This document shows positions 54,715 through 64,000 of a stretch of 64,000 nucleotides of DNA, in pieces (the stretch's first letter is position 1; the number at the start of each line of letters is the position of its first letter). Where the stretch lies: NCBI GenBank assembly GCA_943736015.1, contig OX031065.1, forward strand, positions 24,008,427-24,072,426, in the 5' to 3' direction. Source of the stretch: Tridacna crocea (taxonomy: Eukaryota > Mollusca > Bivalvia > Cardiida > Cardiidae). The notes under the pieces are model-generated. The model made no database searches and was not told the origin of the DNA. It saw nothing but the letters and a program-made list of their open reading frames with translations. The position numbers and the translations under genes were made by a program.

Positions 54715-55710
54715 CATTAAGCTCCCTTGTTCCATGGCACAGGATTTCATTGCGTAAGAAAATATAAAAGAGGTCCATAACAGGATTATATATTAGGTAC
54801 CAATTTCAGGATTTCATATATGTGGGGAAAAAATGTATCTACGGACTATCCAATGGAAAACATGCATGAAGTTTCATCAATTTTTGTCAAGGACTTTAGA
54901 AAATATCCCTCCCACAATACAAGCCGTCACACTGCTGCCATTTCAAGCAGGTATATAGAGACTAAAGTGTTGAAATTTGTAGCACCTGCCTGGGTAGCTG
55001 AATGGATATATGGTATTACTTGTGACCTAAAAGGTTTACAAACAGACTGATGCATGGAGAGACGAATGCACAATTGACTCATTGGTCACTGGCTTTGATC
55101 AAGCAATAAAAATATGAATATCTATGAAAATACATGCAAAAGTTGGAGATACACTGATAAAAAGTTAAATTTGACATGAAGACCCCTTTTTCCATGATAC
55201 AGTGATAAATTGCAAAACCCTGACAACATGTACTAGGTCGCTTGATCTGTGAAAATCTCATCCAAATCTATTGAGATATGTCCATATTCTGGTGAAAAAT
55301 GAAATTATAACATGAGACCCCCTTATTCCATGATGCAGCTACAAATCCCAAAACCTTGAGAATATGCCGTAGGTCACATGATCATGTGAAAATTCCATCC
55401 AAATCTGCCAAGATATGTGGGAGGCGTTGTATTAGGTCACATGATAATGAGAAAATTCCATTCAAATCTGTCAAGAAATATGGGACGAGTTGCATTCACA
55501 AGAAATAAAATGAAATAAAACATGAAGCCCCCTTTTTTCATGACGCAGCTACAAATCGCAAAATGTTGACAATATGCAATAGGTCACATGACAAGAAATA
55601 TTCTGTCAAAGTTCTATTCAATTCCGTCAAGAAATGTGGAAGGTGCTGCCTTCACAAGAAATGGAATGAAATATAACATGAAACCCCCTTTTTCCACGAC
55701 ACTTTATTAC
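54715..55710 (+). repeat. Diverged tandem units of a pearl/HINE-like repeat
   Basis: Units begin around 'aagccccctttttccatgac' at about 54,720, 55,183, 55,314, 55,525 and 55,678 and share 'taggtcacatga', 'aaaattcca(t/a)ccaaatctg' and 'gtcaagaaatgtgg'. Spacing 130-210 bp. The same unit opens the element at 41,215. Confidence 0.6.
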
Positions 55711-55809
55711 AAAAATAAGGGCAAAAATCAAGCACTTATCCCAGAACAGGATAAATTCATCAAAGGGTAATCAGTCAAGAAAAGCCTCTGAATCTAAATG
55801 AAAATGTGC

Positions 55810-56757
55810 GAACAAAAATGCAAAGTAAAAATTTACAAAGGGCAATTACTCCATAAAAACTGAAGATAGAGTTACGGTTCTTGTGCACTGCACTTTTCCT
55901 CATTTAGTTCTATATGTGTGTGAAGTTTCAAGTTTCTAGCTTTTATACTTTTGGAGATATACGCCAGACAGAAATCCCAAGTGAAAATTAACAAAGGGCA
56001 ATAACTCAAAAATTACTGAAGGCAGAGTTTTGGTTTTTGTAATGTACACTTCTCCTTAATGAATTCTATAAGCGTATACAGTTTGAAGTTCCTAGCCTTT
56101 GTACTTTTGGAGATATGCTCCAGACAAAATTAAGGAGTGAAAATTTACAAAGAGCAATAACTCATTAATTACTGAAGACAAAGTTATGATTCTTTAGCAC
56201 TGCACTTCTCCATAATTAGTTCTATATGCGTGTGATGTTTCAAGTTCCTAGCTTTTATACTTTTGGAGATATGCTCCGGACAAAAATCCAAAGTTAAAAT
56301 TTACAAAGGGCAATAACTCCAAAAATACTGAAGACAGAGTTATGGTTGTTGAGCACTGCACTTTTTCTCAATGAGTTCTATATATGTGTGAAGGTTCAAG
56401 TTCCTAGCTTTTATACTTTTGGAAATATGCTCCGGACAAAAATTCAAAGTAAAAATGTACAAAAGGCAATAACTCCAAAAATACTGAAGACAGAGTAATG
56501 GATCTTTCGCACTGCACATCTCCTCAATAAGTTCTATATGTGTGTGAAGTTTCAAGTTCCTAGCTTTTATACTTTTGGAGATATGCTCCGGACAAAAATT
56601 CCAGAAAAAATGTACAAAGGGCAATAACTCCAAAAATACTGAAGATAAAGTAATGGTTCTTGTACACTGCACGCCTCCTTAATGAGATCTATCCACTTGT
56701 GAAGTTTGAAGTTGATATCTCAAATACTTTTGGAGATATGCTCCGGACAAAAATGTG
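55810..56757 (+). repeat. Six tandem ~155-bp units
   Basis: Each unit holds 'caaagggcaataactcc', 'actgaagacagagttatggt', 'gcactgcac', 'gttctatatgtgtgtgaagt', 'agttcctagcttttatactt' and 'ttggagatatgctccggaca'. Starts near 55,842, 55,997, 56,150, 56,307, 56,465 and 56,618. The minus-strand ORFs of 110 and 81 aa simply read the units. Confidence 0.85.
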
Positions 56758-56852
56758 GGACGGAATTACGGAATGACGGAAAGACAGAAGGACGGAAGGA
56801 CGGATGGAGACTATTACCATATCCCCCGCCGCCTTTCGGCGGGGGATAATTA
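56758..56852 (+). mobile_element. 3' terminus of the pearl/HINE-like repeat: GGAC run and hairpin
   Basis: A GGAA/GGAC microsatellite (56,775-56,805) is followed by an 11-bp hairpin ATCCCCCGCCG-CCTTT-CGGCGGGGGAT (56,821-56,847) and AATTATG. Same architecture as at 41,346-41,443. Confidence 0.65.
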
Positions 56853-56924
56853 TGCATAGTTGGTTGACATAGACTAACCTGAACAATCTTACAAATATTA
56901 ACTCCCATCTAAATGTGGATCTGG

Positions 56925-57152
56925 GGTCCTGCATAGCTCACCAGTAATGTGTAGGACTTGTTACCTGATGGCCCAGCCTCATTGGATGCACAATGTTTTT
57001 CTGCAAGTGTGTCCTTAGGCAAGACAATGCAGTGCCCTAGCCTAGTACATATACTACTTAAAGCCAGACATACTGAAATAAGCTAGCTGTAGCAGTCATA
57101 TGACTGAAATAATGTTGAAAGAGACAGTAAACATCAATCAATTAATCAAATG
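56925..57152 (+). repeat. tRNA-derived SINE with ATCA tail
   Basis: Head gcatagctcaccagtaatgt looks like a box A. The body has 'gtccttaggcaagacaatgc', 'tagcagtcatatgactgaaa', 'taatgttgaaagagacagta', and the tail is aacatcaatcaattaatcaa. Box B is lost. Confidence 0.45.
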
Positions 57153-57274
57153 TGGATCTAATATTGGCTTGCAAGGTTAACCTTCATCTAACATTTCTGT
57201 CAGCCTCACAAAATGTAGCTGTTAAGTTTTTGAAAACATTGGTAGACCAACAGATTTTCAGTTTTCATTCTTAC

Positions 57275-57500
57275 TTAACTCTTTACCACACAATCCCGAG
57301 TTAACAACTGTGTGAAAGAAGCCCTTTGCAAACTTTGTGGGAAATGGAGAATATGCTGGTAACTAGCATTTTCTCCTTTTCCCACAATGTTTTCTATCCT
57401 ATTTAAGACATATTCCATCATTTGAGCAACATTAGAATTGTCGTCAGCAGATGCTTTCAGTTGGACATGTCCAAAATTTCATTGTGTGGTAAAGAGTTAA
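57275..57500 (+). mobile_element. piggyBac-type palindromic MITE, copy 21 (perfect ends)
   Basis: Ends TTAACTCTTTACCACACAAT at 57,275 and its exact reverse complement finishing at 57,500: 20-bp perfect inverted ends including TTAA. Short arm, centre tgtgggaaatggagaatatg ... ctccttttcccacaatgttt, long arm. It ends 28 nt before the microexon acceptor. Confidence 0.9.
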
Positions 57501-57528
57501 GTTATTTTCCCCCATCCCATTTCACCAG

Positions 57529-57540
57529 TAAGGATACAAG
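57529..57540 (+). CDS. Candidate 12-nt microexon
   Basis: ttcccccatcccatttcaccag is a strong acceptor, TAAGGATACAAG the exon, and GTAAGT a consensus donor. Start phase 2 and end phase 2: with exon c it adds G-KDT and with exon d S. An alternative is a longer exon starting right after the MITE (57,502), also in phase (YFPPSHFT added). The splice sites are strong, but a match this short can arise by chance. Confidence 0.35.
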
Positions 57541-58631
57541 GTAAGTTTGGAAATATTATGCCATTTTGAGGTATGTTCAGAAAAAAAAAAACTTTTGAAA
57601 CAACTTATCCAATTGGCTGAGGTGTTTTTTGTCTGAGACATTGCTTTAAATCAGATTGAAAACATTAAGAGCTCAGCCTAGGGTTTGTAAACATGTGAGC
57701 TTATATAGATACACTAGACATGGTGACTCTATCATTCTTTTCTATAGCATTTTAAGCATTTCTAAATTTATCATTGTTCATCATTATGCAAGACTCTTTT
57801 AAAAGATTGAAACTTCTTTACTCAAACATTAAGATTTTGATTTTTTACAGAAGCATTTTACAATTCTAGCCTAAGCACTACAATTTCTAAACTTTTATAA
57901 AATTATGTTTGCTGTAATCGTAAAGACTGCAAACAATTCAAATCTATAAATTAGTGTGCCAATAAGAATGGAATTTTACTATATTGGGCAGTCTGATCTT
58001 ACACTAACAGTACACCTGTTACAAACTATTACAGACTATCTTCATTCTGAGGTATAAAGCATGCATACTTTTGAAACTAGTATGGTTTAGTTTAAAAAAA
58101 AAAAAACAATACAGGAGTCCTCTCCGGGTAAAAGAAATAGTGGTATTTTGTATATAAGTTCTTACTGAAAGCACATTGTCCTTTACATGACTCTTAACAC
58201 ATAGAATCCTTTCAAGGTTCCTCTTAATTACTACACAACTTCAAACTATTAATTTAAAAATGAAATACAAACTCAAACTAGTAAAAATAATTTGATTGTT
58301 CAGGTACAATGATTTCTTCTTTTCTTTCATAAGAATGTTCTCGATTTCATTCCTGACCTCAAAAATGTTTTGTAATAGTCTGAAAGGTGAAAACTAAGTG
58401 ATGTGTTCAGTAGTTTCTAAGATTTAGACCATGTGTAATTCATGAATACTGAATGTACCTTTCTTCTGATAAATGAAAATTTACCTTGTATCTTCATAAA
58501 GAAACAAGTCAAGAAAAGTAATGATTGTACAAAGAAAGTAAGGTCAACTAATGCAGTGCCAAAACATATGAACTTGAAACCTTCAAGAATAATTTTATGG
58601 TGATTATTTTCTGGTTATCAGTGACTATTAG
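57541..58631. other. No recognised gene (putative intron)
   Basis: AT-rich, no features recognised. Confidence 0.4.
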
Positions 58632-58755
58632 TGTCAACACTCAGTTTTACAGTGATAACAATTCATCCATTTTGGTTTTACTAGGGCTAGGCTGGTTCGC
58701 TGCAGTATCTTGTCTATGGGCATTCTACAAAATCCTAGCATCTAGAAGAGGATAG
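58632..58755 (+). CDS. Candidate terminal exon with transmembrane segment (exon d)
   Basis: Acceptor gactattag|T; reads SVNTQFYSDNNSS, then the hydrophobic ILVLLGLGWFAAVSCLWAFY, KILASRRG and TAG. About 22 hydrophobic residues followed by K and RR make a C-terminal membrane anchor with a short basic cytoplasmic tail. Phase 2 at the start fits the microexon. An alternative acceptor (ggttatcag|TG, 58,621) would need phase 1. Family unknown; together with the upstream exons it suggests a tail-anchored or type I membrane protein. Confidence 0.45.
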
Positions 58756-59168
58756 AACCTGTGATAATCCATAAGTGGTCAAAACTGATCAATAGTGGTC
58801 GACTTGTAGAGGTCAATTGGAAATTTAAATGGTCAGATGAGTTTTAAAACGGCAGTTAGGCTAATTTGTGGATGATTTGTTGTGTTTTTTTTTTTCCTCA
58901 GATAAGTTGATTTCATCAATGTGAAAAAGAGGAGTGGAAAAACTGTTTTGTCCCTGCCAAGGACACTCACCAACTGGCTTTTCCAAACTGTGTAGAAGTT
59001 CCTAATAAGGTCATTAGCTTTCATATTTGACACCTAAGTAACTGCTTGACGATAAGTTATTATCATGACTACATACAAGTCATTATTTCGCGCTTTAGGA
59101 ATCAAGCCTGGAGTTAAGGATAATACCCCAAAATAGGGACACATAATTTGTCCCTTTGGTAATTTGAT
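58756..59168. other. No recognised gene
   Basis: 3' flank of the candidate gene; no clear polyadenylation signal nearby. Nothing else seen. Confidence 0.35.
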
Positions 59169-59386
59169 CTAATTCTTTACTAAATGACAAAATTGCAAGC
59201 TGTTCCAAATTGAAAGCATTTGCAGACGACAGAATAAATGTGACTGAAAAATTGAAATTTGGTTTGGGATGGATAGAAAGCATTGTGGGAGAAGCAGAAA
59301 ACACATTTTCTCCTTTACTCACAATGTTTTCAAAAGGCTTTTTACTCAGGGTCATTAAAAGTCGGGATTGTGTGGTAAAGAGTTAA
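59169..59386 (-). mobile_element. piggyBac-type palindromic MITE, copy 22
   Basis: CTAATTCTTTACTAAATGAC, long arm (aattgaaagcatttgcagac, gacagaataaatgtgactga), centre shortened (cattgtgggagaagcagaaa-acacattttctcctttactc), short arm and GATTGTGTGGTAAAGAGTTA-A at 59,386. The middle of the palindrome has lost about 14 bp. Confidence 0.8.
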
Positions 59387-60300
59387 GCCACACCCAATTG
59401 AGGTAGAAAGGGCCAAGTTTCAAACCTTTAACTGTTTTGATAATACTTTATAGATGTAGGAAGACACTCAAATGTACTTCAAAGACATTCATGTATCCCT
59501 AACTATTGTTTATTCAATCAGTTAATGCCTTCTCTATCTGTACCTCAATATTCCTATACATTTATGTTAATAACAAACCTGTATATTTCACATGTTTGCC
59601 TATGAATGACTGTTTTTCTGCAATTTAACATGAGAGGTGGAGGGAAGGAGAGAGAGAGTGGGTGTGTGGGTGTGTGTGTAGAAACATTATCTAACCTGTA
59701 AGAAATGATGATCGACAAAAATTGTTTGCTTGAAAAGAACCGACCTCTATGCAGGTTCAATAAGGAGAGTCATTCTGACAACCTCTTCAGATGAATTATG
59801 ATCAAAGAAAAAAGTGCCTTATTAATAAAAGCTATAATATTGATAATAATATAAAATAAACCTTCATGTACAGGATGTAAGAAGACAGCTCTTGATATTA
59901 ATTTAGAAACCAGACAGGTATGTAAGCCAGTGATTTAATCAACCGAACCAACCACTCCACTCAACCACCAATCGACCACTTGTGACCAGTATTGACTGTT
60001 TATAACCAGTTAAAGCTGCCAGGCTGGTCAATACTCATATTGACCTGCTCTTTGCCAACCATGCACACTATATAACTAAATCATTGCAAGGATATGTGCA
60101 AAAAATACCTGATGGAGCATTATGAGCTACTTGAAATTAATATTTATATTGGTATAACTGTTATTCATTACGTCTAATGCATTTTTGAGTGAATCCATTT
60201 TCATGGTCTAAAGAAAAGATTTAAAATAATCACACCTTACCGGGCAGAACATAGTCCCTTTTTTTAAAATAAGTGAATCCAAGCCCTTGGTACAGCTGAA
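59387..60300. other. No recognised gene; AG/TG microsatellite
   Basis: 59,641-59,681 is a purine/GT run (ggaaggagagagagag, tgggtgtgtgggtgtgtgtg). Otherwise no features. Confidence 0.4.
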
Positions 60301-60689
60301 GGTACTTTTGCAGCCAGAATGGATCAAGATCACACTCAGTTTGACTTGTTGCCATGCAGAGTAAAAAAATGACTTTAACATAACTAAATTAAAACTTTCA
60401 AGTTGAATGTAGAAATCCAATTATTGTTAAAGGTACTTTTGCAGCCAGAATGGATCAAGATCACACTCAGTTTGACTTGTTGCCATGCAGAGTAAAAAAA
60501 TGACTTTAACATAACTAAATAAAAACTTTCAAGTTGAATGTACAAATCCAATTATTGCTAAAGGTACTTTTGCAGCCAGAATGGATCAAGATCACACTCG
60601 GTGTGACATGTTGCCATGCAGAGTAAAAAATGACTTAACATAACCAAATTAAACCTTTCAAGTTGAATGTACAAATCCAATTATTGCTA
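60301..60689 (+). repeat. Three tandem 131-bp units
   Basis: Units start at 60,301, 60,432 and 60,563 with ggtacttttgcagccagaat and end attattg(t/c)taaa. They are about 95% identical. 'ggatcaagatcacactc' and 'gttgccatgcagagtaaa' are in each. Not seen elsewhere in the window. Confidence 0.9.
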
Positions 60690-62455
60690 TTTTGAAGTTA
60701 ATTCTTTCGAGAAAAATACTTTCTTAAAGGCAGTATGGATCAAGGATCAGACTGCACTTTTGTGCAATCTGATCATAATCAACACTGTCCGCAAAAGGTC
60801 CTTGAGTAGCACTTAGCAGCCTAAGGGTTAATAGCTTTGGGGCACTCTATAAAATTTTAAAAACTATAAAGGTATACTTTCATGCTAAGGATTGAATTAC
60901 ATAAAACACAGTCACCGTCTTAAATATGGTCTGAGCTGCAGTTCATAATAAGAATTTAAATAAGTAAAAATAGTTATATAACTTGCTCTGTAAATGTTCT
61001 TCTAATTCACAGGATCAGAAATATAGCAAAGATGTCAAATTTATATGTCTAAAAGAAAGACGTATAGGTGCATTTCTATGGATCCTTTGTCATAAATTAT
61101 CTACAAACTCAGCATTTTTTTGCTGAAATGACACAAAATAAAATTCAAGGTATCAGAGGAACTATAAATGGAGTTTAACATCTTGAAGACAAATTGTAAG
61201 CCTGTCTGAGTCCTTTAGGCTTCACGTTAGTGGATGTCTAGTTCACTGAGAAGGACACGATTTTCCATAAAAAGAAAACCTTCAGTTCAATTCGTGTCCC
61301 GGGTTCGTACTTGATCGGGGCCGTTTGTAAATAAAATATTTCTCACCGTCGATGACAAGAGAGAAAAATTGGTTCCAAGCTTTTCCACGACAGGATGCAT
61401 ATACATGTAGATCAAACACTATTTTTTTATCCACTACACGATCTCCATACTATCAAAAGTGCTGGAAAAAAATGTTTCAAACAATGCGGAAATTCATCGA
61501 GAGCTTCATACGAGTTGCGGTAATTAGGTTAGTAGACTATAGTCGACTTTATGGGTTCTGTATGTTTGTTATCGACAGGGCTTTTAATTATTTATGGCCA
61601 AATTCCAGCTGACTCTCTGAACAGTGAACAATTTTTTTTAATAAGACATAGTTGAAAATGTGATTTTATCAGGGAAAAAAATGCTTAATCTCCTTGTTTA
61701 TTTGGCAGCGGACGATACAGGTTGTGAATGAAAGTTCTTGAATGAAAACGAGGGCAGTGTAAAGAATGTTCATACGCTACATTTGAAAAAATACAAGAAC
61801 AAACTTTGTTTTTAGTATTTAAAGTATTTTAGATTGACATTTGTTTAGTTTTTGCGAAATTTCGATAAATAAATCAACCTTAATTTATATGGTTTGTTCA
61901 GGGTCAGACTTGATCTGATTTGTAGATCTGTGTTATTAGCCTGTTAATCAGCCATGCAAACTGAAAGTAAGCGCACATGCGTCATTACGGATGGTGTATT
62001 TGGTTCCGGTCAAAACCATTACAGTAAGCTATATAGCAAATCCGCTAAAAAGTACCTACAAAATGGGGGTTTTGTTATTGAAATACTTTTTTCTTTTTTA
62101 TCTTGGCATGTTTACTCAGGCATAGTAATAAGGCAAAACTGAAAAGCTCAAGCTGTGAAAGGGGCTTAAGCATTTATCTAATTTATGGCCAGTGGTATTT
62201 TATTTCCAGTACTAACTATTAGCATATCAATGGAGTAAATTGTGATCCTAATGCCAAGGAAAATGTGTGGGCTTAAATAGGACAGCCCTAACTTGGTCAA
62301 GTCAATCCAATTTTCTTCCTTTTTCTCAATGTTTTACAAAACTTTTTCTGTTAGTCGATAAAACTAACACAATAAATAGTTTTGGAGAAGACCATTTTTG
62401 AAATTTTTACTATGCACCACACATGGAAAAATAAGCCTTGTCTGTAAATATGTGT
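60690..62455. other. No recognised gene; hairpin motif and SINE-like patch
   Basis: 60,740-60,780 has GATCAGACTGCAC ... GTGCAATCTGATC, the motif also at 39,823. 61,205-61,330 is tRNA-like (ttagtggatgtctagttcac ... gtgtcccgggttcgtacttg). 61,965-61,990 holds GCGCACATGCGTCATTACG, resembling NRF1- and CRE-type sites. ORFs of 86 and 62 aa have no recognisable features. Confidence 0.35.
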
Positions 62456-62966
62456 TTTCAGGTGTATCATTTTTTTTAAAAGGAATTTGGTTGACAACCA
62501 CTATAGGAACTTACCTACAAAACAACAATGAAATCCATTGAATAGTTTGAGAGAGGAAATTTTTCAAAGATTTTACTTTATATAATAAAAGGAAATGAGT
62601 CTCCCATAAAAGCCATGTTTTTTGCCGGATCATTTTTTTAAAAAGGAATTCTATAAACCTCTATCTAAGGTACATTCCAACTAGCGGTTTGGGAGGAGAA
62701 GATTTTTAAAGGTTTTTGCTTTGGTTGCCATGGCAACCAGAATTCTTCATGGAACACAATTATTTAAAGGAATTTGAAAGAGGACTATGTAGGGAACATT
62801 CCAGTGAAATTTGGTAAAATTCCAGTCAGTAGTTTATGAGGAGAATTTTTTTAAAGAAAAAGTTTACGGACGCACACACGCACGGACGAACGAATGGACG
62901 GACGGATGCACGACGGACACAACGCCATGACAATAGCTCGCTGGCCTTCGGCCAGTGGAGCTAAAA
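62456..62966 (+). mobile_element. pearl/HINE-like repeat, TGGAGCTAAA family (truncated)
   Basis: Matches the last part of the full-length copies: ttgccatggcaaccaga, ggaatttgaaagaggactat, a CACG/GGAC microsatellite (62,870-62,920), CTGGCC-TTC-GGCCAG at 62,941-62,955 and TGGAGCTAAAAA. The 5' part is diverged. Confidence 0.6.
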
Positions 62967-63225
62967 ACCACAGATTGTTTGGTAAAGGGTAAAAAAAAAA
63001 ATGCTATAACAGATGAATCATTTAATACGCGCAGGCTGATAAGTGTATAGAATTTTGTTATAAAACTAGAGTATGTTCTTTATTTCGTACAGACTGATAG
63101 AGAAAAATACGAGTTTTCAACAAAGAATTACAAAAGACAAGTAAATGTAAATCTCCTTGCTCTTGACGAAAAATTCTAATTTTACACACTTACATTTTTT
63201 TTCGAACCAAGTTAATTTTCATAAG
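62967..63225. other. No recognised gene; MITE end remnant
   Basis: 62,972-62,992 (accacagattgtttggtaaa, gggt) looks like one terminus of the piggyBac-type MITE. Nothing else. Confidence 0.35.
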
Positions 63226-63960
63226 GTCAAATGTAAAAGTAATCTGCCCAGCAGTTTCAGAAAAGAAGACTTTTTAGGAGTTTCTTAATTTCCGTACAGT
63301 TCAAAATTTCGAGAAAAAAAATTGAAAGGGGTCATTTAAGGAATATTTCTGTGAAATTATTTTAAAATCTGACCAGCTGTTTCAGAGAAGAAGAATTTTC
63401 AAGAATTTCTTCATGTCCGTATAGTGCAAGTAGCCCCCATTCATCAGAGACAAGTTTCTAGACGAATCAAAATTTCACGAACAATTTTTTAAAGGGGTCA
63501 CTCAAGGAACATCTCTGTGAATTTTTTTTCAAAATCTGACCAGCTGTTTCAGAGAAGAAGAATTTTTAAGAATTTCTTCATTTCCTTATAGTGCAAGTAG
63601 CCCCCATTCACCAGAGCCATGCTTCTTGACGAATCAAAATTTCGCGAAACAATTTTTGAAAAGGGTCACATAAGGAACATCTCTGTGAAATTATTTTAAA
63701 ATCTGACCAGCTGTTTCAAAGAAGAAGTTTTTTGCAGAATTTCTTAGAAAATTCCATGTGGTTGCCATGGCAACCAGGGTTTTTGACAGAATCAAATTCT
63801 GTGAATTTTTTTAAAGATGACCTCCAAAGGAACATTCCAGCAAAGTTTGGTCCGAATTGGCCCAGCGATTTAGGAGGAGTTGATGTTTAAAGAATTGTTA
63901 ACGAGGCACGACGGACACCGGGTTATCCTTAAAGCTCCCCTTGAGCACGTTGTGAGCTAA
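63226..63960 (+). mobile_element. pearl/HINE-like repeat, GGTGAGCTAA family, with tandem units
   Basis: Three ~167-bp units (aaaggggtcactcaaggaac, atctctgtgaa, atctgaccagctgtttcaga, gaagaagaattttcaagaat, agtgcaagtagcccccattc) start near 63,327, 63,492 and 63,661. Then ttgccatggcaaccaggg, GATGTTTAAAGAATTG, gcacgacggacaccgg and a 3' end GAGCACGTTGTGAGCTAAAA. The intact GATGTTTAAAG site is the empty counterpart of MITE copy 11. Confidence 0.65.
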
Positions 63961-64000
63961 AAATGCATGCTTTGATTCGCTTATAACAATGTAGGATATG

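Noticed and set aside
60301-60689. 131-bp units as a CRISPR or tRNA array
   Set aside because: Whole units are repeated without unique spacers and contain no tRNA fold.

Overview
The window looks like nuclear DNA of a bivalve mollusc, probably a heterodont. That is inferred from the repeat families (pearl/HINE-like repeats with GGAC microsatellites and terminal hairpins, tRNA-derived SINEs, I-like and Penelope-like retroelements), from AT richness and from genes split by introns. There is nothing bacterial: no operons and no long host ORFs. Every long reading frame belongs to a transposable element.

Layout. 1-4.4 kb: two minus-strand pieces of an I-like LINE abut a decayed Ty3/Gypsy-like element whose integrase C-terminus lies upstream of the RT (Gmr1-like order), followed by a probable LTR. 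5.4-8.0 kb: minus-strand host coding pieces, namely an unrecognised two-exon model with a frameshift, two small phase-compatible exon candidates, and a convincing first coding exon of mitochondrial pyruvate carrier 2 (MPC2). 13.1-17.1 kb: a 4-kb non-coding foldback element with inverted ends, a 6-bp target-site duplication (AAATAG), arrays of 22-bp palindromes and an internal ~1.6-kb inverted repeat. 17.2-20.4 kb: a DDE_Tnp_4-type transposase fragment, then a Penelope-like element (RT plus GIY-YIG) with a hammerhead ribozyme motif. 22.3-27.6 kb and 33.2-39.7 kb: two nearly full-length, inactivated I-like LINEs; a third fragment lies at 44.7-46.6 kb. 27.6-31.8, 41.2-41.4, 49.6-50.7, 54.7-56.9 and 62.5-64 kb: hairpin-ended pearl/HINE-like repeats. 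42.8-44.75 kb and 48.05-51.43 kb: a diverged segmental duplication. 47.7-58.8 kb: exon candidates of one plus-strand host gene ending in a transmembrane segment, including a 12-nt microexon.

The most striking structure is a piggyBac-type MITE family with about 20 copies. It has TTAA targets, ends like TTAACCCTTTACCA and a near-perfect ~62-bp palindrome at its centre. One copy sits inside another repeat whose uninterrupted relative is also in this window. Two copies end 14 and 28 nt from candidate splice acceptors.

All calls come from reading the sequence; no database search, folding or alignment program was run. Boundaries of degraded repeats are approximate.
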